A stretch of DNA of 64,000 nt, taken from the NCBI RefSeq assembly GCF_014596085.1, contig NZ_JACCJY010000021.1, forward strand, positions 62,001-126,000, given 5' to 3'. The position numbers and the translations under genes were made by a program. Below are positions 26,552 through 35,125 of this stretch, piece after piece. The stretch comes from Azospirillum tabaci. Its GTDB lineage: Bacteria > Pseudomonadota > Alphaproteobacteria > Azospirillales > Azospirillaceae. Within the stretch, counting starts at the first letter, position 1. Each line of letters begins with the position of its first letter. The notes beneath the pieces are model-generated. The model was not told where the DNA came from. It ran no database searches and saw only the letters and a list, made by a program, of their open reading frames with translations.

Positions 26552-27823
26552 TCAGCCGACGAAGAACGGCTGCGTACCGTGCGCGGCGATGGCCTTTGAC
26601 AGCCGTTCCAGCGCGTGCGCGTAGGCCGCCGTGCGCATCGGGATGTTTCGGGTCGTGCCCATGTTCCAGACCCGGCGGCCCTCGGTCTCCATGATCGCGC
26701 GCAGGCGCTCGTGAATCTCGTCGAGACCCCAATAGTAGCCCTGACGGTTCTGCACCCACTCGAAATAGGACACGGTCACGCCGCCGGCGTTCGCCAGGAT
26801 GTCGGGCAGGACGACGACGCCGGCCTCGTTCAGGATGCGGTCGGCGTCCGGCGTGACCGGGCCGTTGGCGAGTTCCAGGACGACGCGTGCCTTGATGAGC
26901 CCGGCGTTGCCCTTGTGGATCTGATCCTCCAGCGCCGCGGGGACCAAGATCTCGCAATCGGTGCCCAGCAGCTCGTCGCCGGTCACCGCGCGGGCGCCGT
27001 TTTCGGTGTAGGCGGTCACCGAGCCGCCCCGCTCCTTGGCCGTCTGCACGGCCAGCGGGTCCAGCCCGTCCGCGCAGACGATGGCGCCGCGGGAATCGGA
27101 CAGGCCGACGATGCGGTAGCCGTCCGCGTGCAGCAGGCGGGCGATGTGGAAGCCGGCGTTGCCGTAGCCCTGGATCACCACCCGGCGGGCCGATCCGGAC
27201 AGGCGCAGATCCTCTTCCAGATGCTTGATGAGGTAGTAGCCGCCGCGCGCGGTCGCGTCGTCGCGCCCGAGCGAACCGCCGAGCGGCAGCGGCTTGCCGG
27301 TGATGACCGCCGGGCTCGGCTGGCGCACGATGGAGCTGTACTCGTCGGCCATCCACCCCATGATCATGGAGTTGGTGTAGACGTCCGGCGCCGGGATGTC
27401 GCGGTCGGGTCCGATCATGCCGGCGAAGGCCTGCACATAGGCCCGCGACAGACGCTCCAGCTCCGACTTGGACAGGCTGTGCGGATCGACCTTCACCGCG
27501 CCCTTGCCCCCGCCATAGGGCAGGTTCATCACCGCGCACTTGAAGGTCATCCAGAAGGCCAGCGTGGTCACCTCCTCCACGTTGGAACTCGGGTGGAAGC
27601 GGATGCCGCCCTTGGTCGGGCCGCGCGTGTCGTCGTAACGGCACCGCCACGCCGGGAAGGAGCGCCGCGATCCGTCGTCCATGCGCACGGACAGGCGGAC
27701 GCTCAAGGTCTCCTTGGCGTATTTCAGCTTCTCGAGAACCTCGGAATCCACCTCGACGTGCTTGGCGGCTTCATCCAGGCGGCTCAGCGCCCCCGAAAGC
27801 AGATCGTCCATCACTTTCCCCAT
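26552..27823 (-). CDS. gdhA: Glu/Leu/Phe/Val-type dehydrogenase (probable glutamate dehydrogenase)
   Basis: The protein (about 423 aa) has the glutamate-binding region KGGIRFHP and the catalytic lysine in PYGGGKGAVKVDP. The NAD(P)-binding Rossmann motif is VVIQGYGNAGFH. It catalyses reversible oxidative deamination of glutamate to 2-oxoglutarate and ammonium, linking nitrogen and carbon metabolism. Its length and spacing fit hexameric NAD-type bacterial GDH. The start is uncertain: GTG 27841, ATG 27823 and ATG 27811 are in frame, none with a perfect ribosome site. Two copies of an identical-arm inverted repeat lie upstream, between this gene and rnk. Confidence 0.88.
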   Translation of the reverse strand: MGKVMDDLLSGALSRLDEAAKHVEVDSEVLEKLKYAKETLSVRLSVRMDDGSRRSFPAWRCRYDDTRGPTKGGIRFHPSSNVEEVTTLAFWMTFKCAVMNLPYGGGKGAVKVDPHSLSKSELERLSRAYVQAFAGMIGPDRDIPAPDVYTNSMIMGWMADEYSSIVRQPSPAVITGKPLPLGGSLGRDDATARGGYYLIKHLEEDLRLSGSARRVVIQGYGNAGFHIARLLHADGYRIVGLSDSRGAIVCADGLDPLAVQTAKERGGSVTAYTENGARAVTGDELLGTDCEILVPAALEDQIHKGNAGLIKARVVLELANGPVTPDADRILNEAGVVVLPDILANAGGVTVSYFEWVQNRQGYYWGLDEIHERLRAIMETEGRRVWNMGTTRNIPMRTAAYAHALERLSKAIAAHGTQPFFVG

Positions 27824-27936
27824 GGTTTCGGTCAGGAGCACCGAAGGTTGGCCGCATCTCCTTCCTGGAAGGTTCTGCTCACTTCCCCTAAGGCATATGA
27901 CGGCTTTTCTACTGGGGAATAACCCGGATCAAAATA

Positions 27937-27952
27937 TCCGTATTATTACGGA
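27937..27952. promoter_or_regulatory. Inverted repeat TCCGTA-N4-TACGGA, copy 1
   Basis: The 16-bp sequence TCCGTATTATTACGGA is a perfect 6-4-6 inverted repeat in the gdh-rnk intergenic region. An identical-arm copy lies 76 bp away. It probably binds a dimeric regulator, which I cannot name. The N4 spacing is like that of CRP/FNR-family sites, but the arms do not match FNR or CRP. Confidence 0.6.
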
Positions 27953-28012
27953 AACCCTGTAAGCTGCTGCAAAACAACAACAATTTTTTACAGACCGATC
28001 TGCGTCTTGCGC

Positions 28013-28028
28013 TCCGTAATCATACGGA
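28013..28028. promoter_or_regulatory. Inverted repeat TCCGTA-N4-TACGGA, copy 2
   Basis: TCCGTAATCATACGGA has the same arms as the copy at 27937-27952 with a different 4-base centre. This is what selection on the arms rather than recent duplication would give. It lies 77 bp upstream of the rnk start and about 185 bp upstream of gdh. Confidence 0.6.
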
Positions 28029-28104
28029 TGGCCGCGGACAATGCCCGTGGGCGAGAGTTCCTCCGGGTTTGAAACACCACCGCCGCGCAGTCGAGGACGC
28101 ATCG

Positions 28105-28497
28105 ATGACCGAGGGAACCGACCGGCCGCTGATCTGGATCGGACGCATGGATTACGGCCGCCTGCTGCGGGCAATGGACCGGCTGGCCGTGCAGGCCCCG
28201 GAGGTCTCGGCGTTCCTGTCGCGGGAGTTGGACCGGGCGATCGTCCGCCCGGAATGCGACCTCCCCCGGACGATCGTACGCATGGGCAGCCGGTTCCTGT
28301 TTCGCCGCGACGACGGCATGCCGCCCGAATGGGGGGAACTGGTCTACCCGGACCAATCGCCCAAGGACGACCAGATCACCGTCGCGTCCCCTCTGGGGGT
28401 GGCCTTGCTCGGCCTGCGAGAAGGGGCTCACATGCCGTACAGCGACGCGGACGGAACCACGCGCCGGCTGACGATCGAGCGCGTTCTGCCGGCCTGA
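28105..28497 (+). CDS. Rnk-like nucleoside diphosphate kinase regulator (GreA/GreB C-terminal fold)
   Basis: The 130-aa protein has an N-terminal helical part (DYGRLLRAMDRLAVQAPEV) and a C-terminal FKBP-like GreA/GreB domain (DQITVASPLGVALLGLREGA, then MPYSDADGTTRRLTIERVL). This is the Rnk layout. Rnk proteins bind RNA polymerase near the secondary channel and influence nucleotide pools, although alphaproteobacterial members are little studied. The ATG at 28105 follows GAGGA. The gene is divergent from gdh and shares the twin inverted repeats. Confidence 0.78.
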   Translation: MTEGTDRPLIWIGRMDYGRLLRAMDRLAVQAPEVSAFLSRELDRAIVRPECDLPRTIVRMGSRFLFRRDDGMPPEWGELVYPDQSPKDDQITVASPLGVALLGLREGAHMPYSDADGTTRRLTIERVLPA

Positions 28498-28534
28498 GCC
28501 GCCTCCCCGGAAGCGAACCCGCTTCGCTCTTCAT

Positions 28535-28563
28535 TTGCAAATGCGAATGAATCGCATTATTAG
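28535..28563 (+). promoter_or_regulatory. Candidate Fur-regulated promoter of the DUF2325 gene
   Basis: TTGCAA (28535-28540) and TATTAG (28558-28563) are 17 bp apart. The overlapping site GCAAATGCGAATGAATCGC (28537-28555) agrees with the exbB site at 14 of 19 positions in the same register relative to the hexamers. A 7-5-7 inverted repeat AATGCGA/TCGCATT (28540-28558) is also present. Transcription would start near 28570. Confidence 0.6.
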
Positions 28564-28647
28564 TGGGGCATGTTCCGCTCCACGGCCCCGCTTGGCTCCG
28601 GACGGAACCGGAGACTCAACAGCCGAAACCACTCGGGGGCGGAGACG

Positions 28648-29823
28648 ATGTGTGAGCGTTGTCGGAAGACCGTGCCTTCCTGCGTTCTGGGACAGGCCAA
28701 GCGCCGGAAGCTGTGGACGATTCCCACGGAATACCATTGCTCGATCGTGGGCACCTGCCTGTCGTCGGAGGATGTGGCGTGGCTGTGCCGACGGCTGAAG
28801 CTGGTCCCCACGGCGGACGCCCGCCCCTACGACATTCACCGGTATTTCGTGGAGAAGGCCGCGGAGGACGGGCCGGAAGCCCGGCTGATGCACAAGCGGC
28901 TGGACGAGACCTTCGCCGCCGCGGTGAAGCGCTTCGCCCGCGAGACGACCGAAGAGGGCTGGATGGCGCTGTGGACCGCCGCGGTGGCCTCGGGCGACGT
29001 CGCCGCCGCCTACTGGGGCGTGCTGAGCCACGGCGCCATGCCCGACGCGGTTCGGGTGCGCGCCTTCGCCGACGTGCACATGCTCTCCCACATCATGGGC
29101 GGTGAGAACCGCCGCCAATTGCGTGAGAACCGTGATCTGGCCCGGCGCTGCGAGGAGCTGACCGCCCGGCTGGCGAAGCAGGAGCGTGCCGCCGCCGAAC
29201 GCGTCGCCGAGAAGGACGCCCGCATCCGGGAGCTGGAAGCGCAGCTCGCCACCCAGCGGGCCGCCCCCGCGGCTCCGGAAACGCCCAACGTCCCGAAGGC
29301 CGCTTCGGGACGGGCGCCGGGCCAAGCGCGGCTGCTGCGCACCATGGACGCCCTGCACCGCCGCGTCGCCAGCGAGCGCATGCGCGCCCGCCACGCCGAG
29401 GCCGAGGTGGAGCGGCTGCGCCGCCTGCTCGACGCGCCGGCCACGCAACTCCGCCGCGCTGCCGCCGCCGATACGAACGCCCCGACCGACCTCGGCGGGC
29501 GGGCCATCCTCTATGTGGGCGGACGGACCAAGAGCCTGCCCCATCTGCGGGCGGCGGTGGAGACGCGCAACGGCTGCCTGCTGCACCACGACGGCGGGTT
29601 CGAGCAGACGACCCGCTGCCTGGAAGGGCTGGTGGAGCGCGCCGACGTCGTGGTCTGTCCCGTCGATTGCGTCAGTCACGACGCCTGCCTGCGGGTAAAG
29701 GGGCTATGCCGCCGCATGGGCAAGCCCTTCGTTCCCATGCGCAGCGCCGGAGCCACCAGCTTCGCCCGCATCCTGCACAGCTTCGGTCAGGACGGCGCCG
29801 GAGACGAGTCCGCCCACCACTGA
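28648..29823 (+). CDS. DUF2325 domain-containing protein
   Basis: The 391-aa protein begins at the ATG at 28648 after GGAG. An upstream in-frame ATG (28570) coincides with the predicted transcription start and is unlikely. The N-terminus has a CERC motif and another Cys (MCERCRKTVPSCVLG), a possible metal site. The middle is helical, ending in long charged coiled-coil segments (about 150-210 and 245-290). The C-terminal 95 residues form the DUF2325 domain: AILYVGGRTKSLPHLRAAVE then ADVVVCPVDCVSHDAC with several cysteines. Function is unknown. The promoter resembles that of exbB, suggesting iron-responsive expression. Confidence 0.78.
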   Translation: MCERCRKTVPSCVLGQAKRRKLWTIPTEYHCSIVGTCLSSEDVAWLCRRLKLVPTADARPYDIHRYFVEKAAEDGPEARLMHKRLDETFAAAVKRFARETTEEGWMALWTAAVASGDVAAAYWGVLSHGAMPDAVRVRAFADVHMLSHIMGGENRRQLRENRDLARRCEELTARLAKQERAAAERVAEKDARIRELEAQLATQRAAPAAPETPNVPKAASGRAPGQARLLRTMDALHRRVASERMRARHAEAEVERLRRLLDAPATQLRRAAAADTNAPTDLGGRAILYVGGRTKSLPHLRAAVETRNGCLLHHDGGFEQTTRCLEGLVERADVVVCPVDCVSHDACLRVKGLCRRMGKPFVPMRSAGATSFARILHSFGQDGAGDESAHH

Positions 29824-29865
29824 GCACCGTCCGAACGCTGGGCACGGCCCGGACAATCGGTACGG

Positions 29866-31956
29866 TCAGGCGCTGCGGACGCCGGCGAGGAAGTCGCCGA
29901 CCTCGCCGGTCAGCCGCTCCGCCTGCTGCGACAGCTCCTGAGCCGCGCTCAGCACATGGGTCGCCGCCGTCCCGGTGTCGTTGGCCGCCTGACGCACGCC
30001 GGCAATGTTGGAGGCGACCTCCTGCGTGCCGACGGCCGCCTGCTGGACGTTGCGCGTGATTTCCTGGGTGGCGGCGCCCTGCTCCTCCACCGCGGCGGCG
30101 ATGGCCGTGGCGATCTCGTTCACTTCGCCGATCACGGCGGCGATGTCCTGGATCGCCGAGACGGCGTCGCGCGTGACGGCCTGCACCTGGGCGATCTGGG
30201 CCGCGATGTCGTCGGTTGCGTGCGCGGTCTGGCTCGCCAGCGTCTTCACCTCGTGCGCCACGACGGCGAATCCCTTGCCGGCATCGCCGGCGCGGGCGGC
30301 CTCGATGGTGGCGTTGAGCGCCAGCAGGTTGGTCTGGCTGGAGATCGCCTGGATCAGCCCGACCACCTCGCCGATGCGCTGCGCGCAGCCGGCCATCAGC
30401 CGCACCGTCTCGTCCGTCCGCCGGGCGTCTTCGACGGCCCGTGTCGCGATGGCCTGCGACTGGATGGCGCGGTTGCCGATCTCCCGAATGGACGCGGTGA
30501 GTTGTTCGGTCGCCGCCGCCACGGTCTGCACGTTCGTGGAGGCCTGTTCGGACGCGGTGGCCACGGCAAAGGACTGTTGGTCGGTCTGCTGAGCCGCCGT
30601 GGACATGGAACCGGCGGTCGCCTCCATCTCCGTCGCGGCGGACGACAGTGTGCCGACCAGCCCGCTCACCTTGGCTTCGAAGCCTCGGGTCAGCCGGTCC
30701 AGCGCGGCCGCTCGCCGCTCGCGCATCTCCTGTTCGCGCCGTTGCTCCGCCTCCAGCCGCTCGCGCGCGACCGCATGCTCCTGGAAGACCTCGACGGCCT
30801 GCGCCATGGCTCCGATCTCGTCGCGCCGCCCAGTGCCGGGAATGGCCACCCCCAGGTCGCCGTCGGCCAGTTGCCGCATGACCCCGGTCATCGCCGTCAG
30901 CGGGCGGACGATCCGCCGGATCACCAGCAGCGATCCCCCCACACCCAGAAGCAGGCTGAGCGTCAAGACGGAGAGACTGACGAGCAGGTCGATCCGCGCC
31001 TCCTCCGCGGACTCCGCGACTGCCGTGTCGATGGCGGCGCCCGCCGTGCCGGCCATCATGAGGATGGAATCGATGCCCACGGTCGCCCGGCTCATCCATT
31101 CGTCGGTGGTCAACGGATACCGGCCATCCGCGCCACCCTTCAGCATCGCCTGCCGGGTCTCGGCGAAAGCGTGGAAGTAAGCGGCCTCGACCCCATCGAT
31201 GGCCCGCGCCAGATCGGGCGTGATGTCCGGCCGGGTGCGCAGCGCGCGGATGCCGTCCCACGCCTGTTCCAGCCGTCCGCGGGATTTCGCCAGGGCTTCG
31301 GCCTGTGCGGAAGCGACCGGCCGACGGCTGGCGACGAGCGCGCTGAACAGCCCACGCTCCCGCCCGGCGTGTTCGGCCATGTCCGCCGCGTAGCCGCGCA
31401 ATTGGACAAGTTGCAGCGTCGCCGTCTTCGGCGGCGGAGCGACCGCTTCCAGAAGCAGACGCAAGGCGCCGATCCGTTCGATGTGAGCGGTGATGGTGCC
31501 GCTGAAGCCCGACACCACGTCCGGCGACCGTGCGTCGGCGTCGCGGGCCAACGCTTCGTCCACCCCGCGCCGGTAGCCCCGGAAGGCGGTCAACGAGGCC
31601 TCCACCTCGCCGAGGCGCGGACCATGCGGAGCCGTTTCAGGCACGGCGCGCAGATCCTCCAGCGCGCTGCGCAGCGCGGCGTCGGCTGCGTCCCGGCGCT
31701 GTTGCAGGCGGGCGCGCCGGTCGGCGGGGAGAGAGGCCGAGCCGTTCAGCGCGCCGTTGGTGACGCCCCGTTCGAGGGCGTACTCACCGGCGGCGACGAC
31801 CAATCCGTTGGCCACTTGATTGACGTTCCGGTAGGCCGAAGCCGCCTCGACGCCGCGAAGGGCTGTGAACGCCGCGTCGCCCGCCATGAAAATCCCAAGA
31901 AGAGCGAGCCCACCGACAATCGCCGGCAGCACAACCTTGATCGATAAGAATCGCAT
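29866..31956 (-). CDS. Methyl-accepting chemotaxis protein
   Basis: The 696-aa receptor has an N-terminal TM (about 7-27), a large all-helical periplasmic sensor domain of about 300 residues ([20 protein letters not shown], helical, nitrate-sensor-like but not assigned), and a second TM near 325-345 ([20 protein letters not shown]). A HAMP domain follows ([20 protein letters not shown]), then a signalling domain whose hairpin tip reads [20 protein letters not shown]. It reports to the CheA-CheW complex. No CheW-binding pentapeptide is seen at the C-terminus. SD AGGGA precedes the ATG at 31956. A FixK/FNR-type site lies about 68 bp upstream. Confidence 0.9.
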   Translation of the reverse strand: MRFLSIKVVLPAIVGGLALLGIFMAGDAAFTALRGVEAASAYRNVNQVANGLVVAAGEYALERGVTNGALNGSASLPADRRARLQQRRDAADAALRSALEDLRAVPETAPHGPRLGEVEASLTAFRGYRRGVDEALARDADARSPDVVSGFSGTITAHIERIGALRLLLEAVAPPPKTATLQLVQLRGYAADMAEHAGRERGLFSALVASRRPVASAQAEALAKSRGRLEQAWDGIRALRTRPDITPDLARAIDGVEAAYFHAFAETRQAMLKGGADGRYPLTTDEWMSRATVGIDSILMMAGTAGAAIDTAVAESAEEARIDLLVSLSVLTLSLLLGVGGSLLVIRRIVRPLTAMTGVMRQLADGDLGVAIPGTGRRDEIGAMAQAVEVFQEHAVARERLEAEQRREQEMRERRAAALDRLTRGFEAKVSGLVGTLSSAATEMEATAGSMSTAAQQTDQQSFAVATASEQASTNVQTVAAATEQLTASIREIGNRAIQSQAIATRAVEDARRTDETVRLMAGCAQRIGEVVGLIQAISSQTNLLALNATIEAARAGDAGKGFAVVAHEVKTLASQTAHATDDIAAQIAQVQAVTRDAVSAIQDIAAVIGEVNEIATAIAAAVEEQGAATQEITRNVQQAAVGTQEVASNIAGVRQAANDTGTAATHVLSAAQELSQQAERLTGEVGDFLAGVRSA

Positions 31957-32017
31957 GAAACATTCCCTGAGGACCGGCAGCATTCATCAACTCAAATGCA
32001 GATTTTGACGCCGCTCC

Positions 32018-32031
32018 TTGACTTCGATCAA
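32018..32031. promoter_or_regulatory. Candidate FNR/FixK-type site upstream of the chemoreceptor
   Basis: TTGACTTCGATCAA keeps the TTGA-N6-TCAA core of FNR/FixK boxes and matches 9 of 10 defined positions of TTGAT-N4-ATCAA. Its centre is 68.5 bp upstream of the chemoreceptor ATG, compatible with class II activation. Confidence 0.45.
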
Positions 32032-32164
32032 AGGCTATTCAATCGATAAGGCTGCGGGGGGTGTGATGTTGAACGCAATAATTGGATAGGAAGATGGCGA
32101 TGGTGCCTTTAGAAAATTAGCCGTCGGCCTTAGCAAAGTGACAAGCGGACACATTGCTGCAAAG

Positions 32165-32193
32165 TTGCAGGGTGCCGCTCGACCCTGTGCTAG
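32165..32193 (+). promoter_or_regulatory. Candidate sigma-70 promoter of the DUF2293 gene
   Basis: TTGCAG (32165-32170) and TGCTAG (32188-32193) are separated by 17 bp, with a predicted start near 32200. The ATG is at 32216 with GGAAGGAG between. Confidence 0.4.
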
Positions 32194-32215
32194 AGTGCCG
32201 CCGGAAGGAGCCGTC

Positions 32216-33301
32216 ATGCCGTCTGAACACCCGTCGCCCGAATCCTCTCAGCCCAGCCAGGATGCCCCCGAACCCCTCTTGAAGCTGGGTGACTCGCCCC
32301 GCCCGGCCGCCATGCCCGACAGCCTCGCCGCCGAGGTCGCGGGCTGGCGCTTCGTCCTGCGCAGCCCGGTGGCCTCCAGCTTCTATTCCAAGCCGGGAAC
32401 GCCGTGGCAGGCACCGCCGGAAGGTTGCCTGCGGGCCAGCGACCATTGGAACCTGGATGGCGCCTTCCCCACCGACCAACCCGTCGAGAATGGCGCGCAA
32501 TGGGCGGTCGCCCGGTTCGAGAGCGGCGTGTGGCGTGTGGAAAGCTGCGTTCCGGCCGCCCCCCGCCCGGCGGTGCGCGACCTGCTGCGCCTGCGGGTGG
32601 AACGGCTGACCGCCGCCCGCCGCTGGACACACGGTGACCTGGAGCTTCTGCACAGCTTGCTGGATGGCGGAACGCTGGCGGAATCCGTTTTGCTGGCCGG
32701 CGACGAAGGGCGGGCGCGCTCGCTGCGGTCGCTGAAGGCGCTGGGTCTTGCCGGAACGGCCTCCGCTGTCGACCCGGAGCTTCCCGACGAAGCGAAGGCC
32801 CTGCTCGCGGACGGGGCGGGGAGCGTCGTCTGGCTCGACGCCGACGCGCGCGAGATCGCGGACGGCATTCTGTCCTGGCACGCCAAGAAACAGGCGCGCG
32901 CCGCCGCGCGGCTGAGCCGGGGCGCCGAGGCGAAGCAGCGCGGCGATGACATCAAGGACGCGCTGACCAAGGCGGTGCAGCGGGCCTTCCCTCGCATCCC
33001 CAAGGAGGCCGCCGCCGCCGCCGCGGCCCGGCTGGCGCCCGGCGTGAAGAAACTGGGCCGTATGCCGGCGCTGCAGCCCATCGTGGACGCGGTGGCGGAG
33101 GTGCGGCTGGAACGTTGGCGGCAGGCCGTGGCGTCGGAGCCGGAAGTGGCGAAGCGGCTGGCCGCCATGGAGGCGCGCGGCGACGCGAACCGCGCGCTCA
33201 AGCGCTACCGCGACCAGCGGGCCGTCGAGCGCGCGGAGGCCGAATTGAAGGAATGGCGCGGCGACCTCGGCCCCGTGCTGTCCCGCCGCCTGGGCTGGTG
33301 A
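32216..33301 (+). CDS. DUF2293-like hypothetical protein, 361 aa
   Basis: The ATG at 32216 follows a strong GGAAGGAG. The C-terminal region (about 240-310), KAVQRAFPRIPKEAAAAAAARLAP and then LGRMPALQPIVDAVAEVRLERW, resembles DUF2293. That family is small, alpha-helical and of unknown function; here the usual SGRVGR segment is changed to KKLGRM. The N-terminal 120 residues are acidic/proline-rich then beta-rich (WRFVLRSPVASSFYSKPGTP) and unrecognised. The long highly charged end (EARGDANRALKRYRDQRAVE) may bind nucleic acid. It stands alone between a divergent receptor and a convergent DUF1398 gene. Confidence 0.6.
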   Translation: MPSEHPSPESSQPSQDAPEPLLKLGDSPRPAAMPDSLAAEVAGWRFVLRSPVASSFYSKPGTPWQAPPEGCLRASDHWNLDGAFPTDQPVENGAQWAVARFESGVWRVESCVPAAPRPAVRDLLRLRVERLTAARRWTHGDLELLHSLLDGGTLAESVLLAGDEGRARSLRSLKALGLAGTASAVDPELPDEAKALLADGAGSVVWLDADAREIADGILSWHAKKQARAAARLSRGAEAKQRGDDIKDALTKAVQRAFPRIPKEAAAAAAARLAPGVKKLGRMPALQPIVDAVAEVRLERWRQAVASEPEVAKRLAAMEARGDANRALKRYRDQRAVERAEAELKEWRGDLGPVLSRRLGW

Positions 33302-33323
33302 CGGCGGGAACGGCAATGCGTCG

Positions 33324-33725
33324 TCAGCGGGCGCCGGGAAACCACTCGGTGTGGCTGTCGCCGCTGCGGCCATAGTAGACGACCCGCCGGCCCACGATGC
33401 TGACCGCCCAACCGGCGCAGCCGGCCCGCCGCACCCGCTCGCGGAAGCCACCGTAGCGGATCGTTCCGGCCTGGATGGCGCGGACGGCGGATTCCACGCC
33501 TTCCGCCAGGAAGTCCATGGCCGGCGGCTGGAGGGACGATTGGGTTTTCACCCGCTCCGTCATCCCGTCCGGGAAATAGTAGGTCGTCTCCGCCCGCACG
33601 AGATCGGTGTGGTAGCGCTCCACCCCCGCCGCGGCCAGCGCCGCGACGACCTCGGGAAAGGTGGTGCGCTCCTCGTCCGAAGCCCGGCTGCACTCCCGCA
33701 GGATGGCTGTGATTCGGGCGTCCAT
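33324..33725 (-). CDS. DUF1398 family protein
   Basis: The 133-aa protein matches DUF1398: TFPEVVAALAAAGVERYHTD, followed by RAETTYYFPDGMTERV and a C-terminal DSHTEWFPGA. The family is widespread with no established role; some members are described as phage-envelope-like, without functional proof. It follows the marR gene by 34 bp on the same strand and is probably the main target of that regulator. Confidence 0.78.
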   Translation of the reverse strand: MDARITAILRECSRASDEERTTFPEVVAALAAAGVERYHTDLVRAETTYYFPDGMTERVKTQSSLQPPAMDFLAEGVESAVRAIQAGTIRYGGFRERVRRAGCAGWAVSIVGRRVVYYGRSGDSHTEWFPGAR

Positions 33726-33759
33726 GAACGTTTCTCCGTTCTGCGTGTCAGCGTCGCGG

Positions 33760-34221
33760 TCAATCGATCGGAATGGAGCGCAGCCCCATCCGGCGGACGA
33801 TGCCCTTCAATGTGTCCTCGATCCGCGCCCGCTCGACGGGGGCCAGGTGCCCGAAGAAGTCGAGATCGTTGCGGTCGGCCAAGGCGGACAGATCCGGCAC
33901 CAGCGCCCGGCCTTCCGAGGTGAGCGCCAGAGTCTGGTAACGCCGGTCTTGCGGATCGACGGACTGGGTGAGCAGACCCTTGGCGGCGAGGCGGTCGGCC
34001 AGTTTGGAGATCGCTCCCCGCGTCATGCCCAGCCGGTCGGCCAGCAGGCTGGGCGCCACGCCGTCGCGGTCATAAACATCGCGCAGCACGACCCACTCGG
34101 CGACGGTCACCCCCCGCCCCGCCAGCTTCGCGGCGAAGGCATGGGACACATGATTCGACACGAAGCGCAGCCAATAGCCGAGATGCGCGTCGAGCGGGCT
34201 GATCTTCGATTCGGCCAACAT
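33760..34221 (-). CDS. MarR-family transcriptional regulator
   Basis: The 153-aa protein has the MarR winged helix: the recognition region VAPSLLADRLGMTRGAISKL at about 55-75, then the wing VDPQDRRYQTLALTSEGRAL. Dimerisation helices lie at both ends (LDAHLGYWLRFVSNHVSHAF). Such regulators are ligand-responsive repressors. SD AAGGAGG precedes the ATG at 34221. A perfect 16-bp palindrome overlaps its own predicted -10 region, a typical autorepression site. It forms an operon with the DUF1398 gene. Confidence 0.88.
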   Translation of the reverse strand: MLAESKISPLDAHLGYWLRFVSNHVSHAFAAKLAGRGVTVAEWVVLRDVYDRDGVAPSLLADRLGMTRGAISKLADRLAAKGLLTQSVDPQDRRYQTLALTSEGRALVPDLSALADRNDLDFFGHLAPVERARIEDTLKGIVRRMGLRSIPID

Positions 34222-34230
34222 GCCTCCTTG

Positions 34231-34270
34231 AGTTTCCTAGGAAACTACATCGAGACAGTTTCCTTTTCAA
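34231..34270 (-). promoter_or_regulatory. marR promoter with overlapping palindromic operator
   Basis: On the minus strand TTGAAA (34270-34265) and TAGTTT (34247-34242) are 17 bp apart. The perfect palindrome AGTTTCCTAGGAAACT (34231-34246) covers the -10. A further half-site, AGTTTCCT, at 34257-34264 lies in the spacer. This is consistent with autorepression by the MarR protein. Confidence 0.6.
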
Positions 34271-35125
34271 CCATTCGGATTCGCTGTCGGGCATTGCAAT
34301 GAAGCGATCCGGCGCCGAGACTTTTCCAGGGAAGTGACGGTACGTCTCAAAATTGACACAGGCAACCGACAGATAATCGACGGCTTTCCTGGTAATTTCC
34401 GCCCTCCTGACGCTCCCGAAATTAAATCGATCAGGGTCAAACTGTTCACAAAAGGCCCGTGAGTCGATGCATGCCTCTGCCGCATATCACCAACGCGGCA
34501 AACGATAAGAGTATGACTACTTAAATCACTCCCCTGCGACCAGTTAATTTGGAATCCATAGTTGCAGGCATCGCGGTGGTCGCGTCCGAGGTGAAGGCAC
34601 TGGCGACCCAGGCGGCCAAGGCGACGGAGCAGATCACCTCGCAGATCGCCCAGGTGCAGGGGGCCACCGGATCCCGCCGCCCGCGCCATCAGCTCGATCG
34701 GCGGCACGATCCGCAAGCTGAACGGCATCTCCGCCGCCATCGCGTCCGCCACGGAGGAGCAGAGCACCGTCGTCCGCGACATCTCGGCCCAGATGCAGGT
34801 CACCGCCGACGCCATCACGACCATCAGCGACAACATGGCCGGCATCGCCCGCGCCACCGACGACGCCGGGGTGGACATAACCGGAAGTTGAGCCGGCCGA
34901 GGAAAACGATGCACCCGGCATCACCGCTGTATTGTGTTCCAGGAGTTTAACAACTTTTAGGTTTAATGATCGGCTTGACCTGTCCGTCTTCGATGGTATT
35001 GTGCCGTCGAAGCCGGAAAATGGTCCGGCAGAAGCGCAAAAATTCAATTGATATGCGGCCTGTTCACGGCGCCGAAACGCTGAACGGGCACCGCGTTCCG
35101 CCTTTCCGCTTTGCCGAGGCAGCCC
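34271..35125. other. Gene-poor AT-rich region containing a decayed chemoreceptor fragment
   Basis: Apart from the fragment at 34561-34891, this stretch has no credible coding sequence. It is AT-rich compared with neighbours (for example 34350-34560 and 34940-35060). A 9-bp near-perfect inverted repeat, CTTCGATGG at 34988-34996 with CCGTCGAAG at 35004-35012, lies upstream of the binding-protein genes and may be an operator or hairpin. Confidence 0.5.
34561..34891 (+). pseudogene. Remnant of a methyl-accepting chemotaxis protein signalling domain
   Basis: From about 34567 the translation reads GIAVVASEVKALATQAAKAT and continues to QIAQVQGATGS, the classic region after the MCP hairpin tip. One extra C in the CCC at 34673-34675 shifts the frame. 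In the next frame it continues ARAISSIGGTIRKLNGIS, then ATEEQSTVVRDISAQM, and ends at TGA 34889-34891. Sensor, membrane and HAMP parts are missing upstream, where the sequence becomes AT-rich and unrelated. This is a 5'-truncated, frameshifted gene. Its sequence is closer to generic MCPs than to the intact receptor at 29866-31956. Confidence 0.8.

Noticed and set aside
34267..34914. Minus-strand frame over the chemoreceptor remnant
   Set aside because: Its central part is the reverse complement of MCP coding sequence, so the plus-strand pseudogene explains it.
34988..35012. Inverted repeat CTTCGATGG/CCGTCGAAG as a terminator
   Set aside because: There is no T-run in either direction and no gene ends just before it, so at most it is a possible operator.
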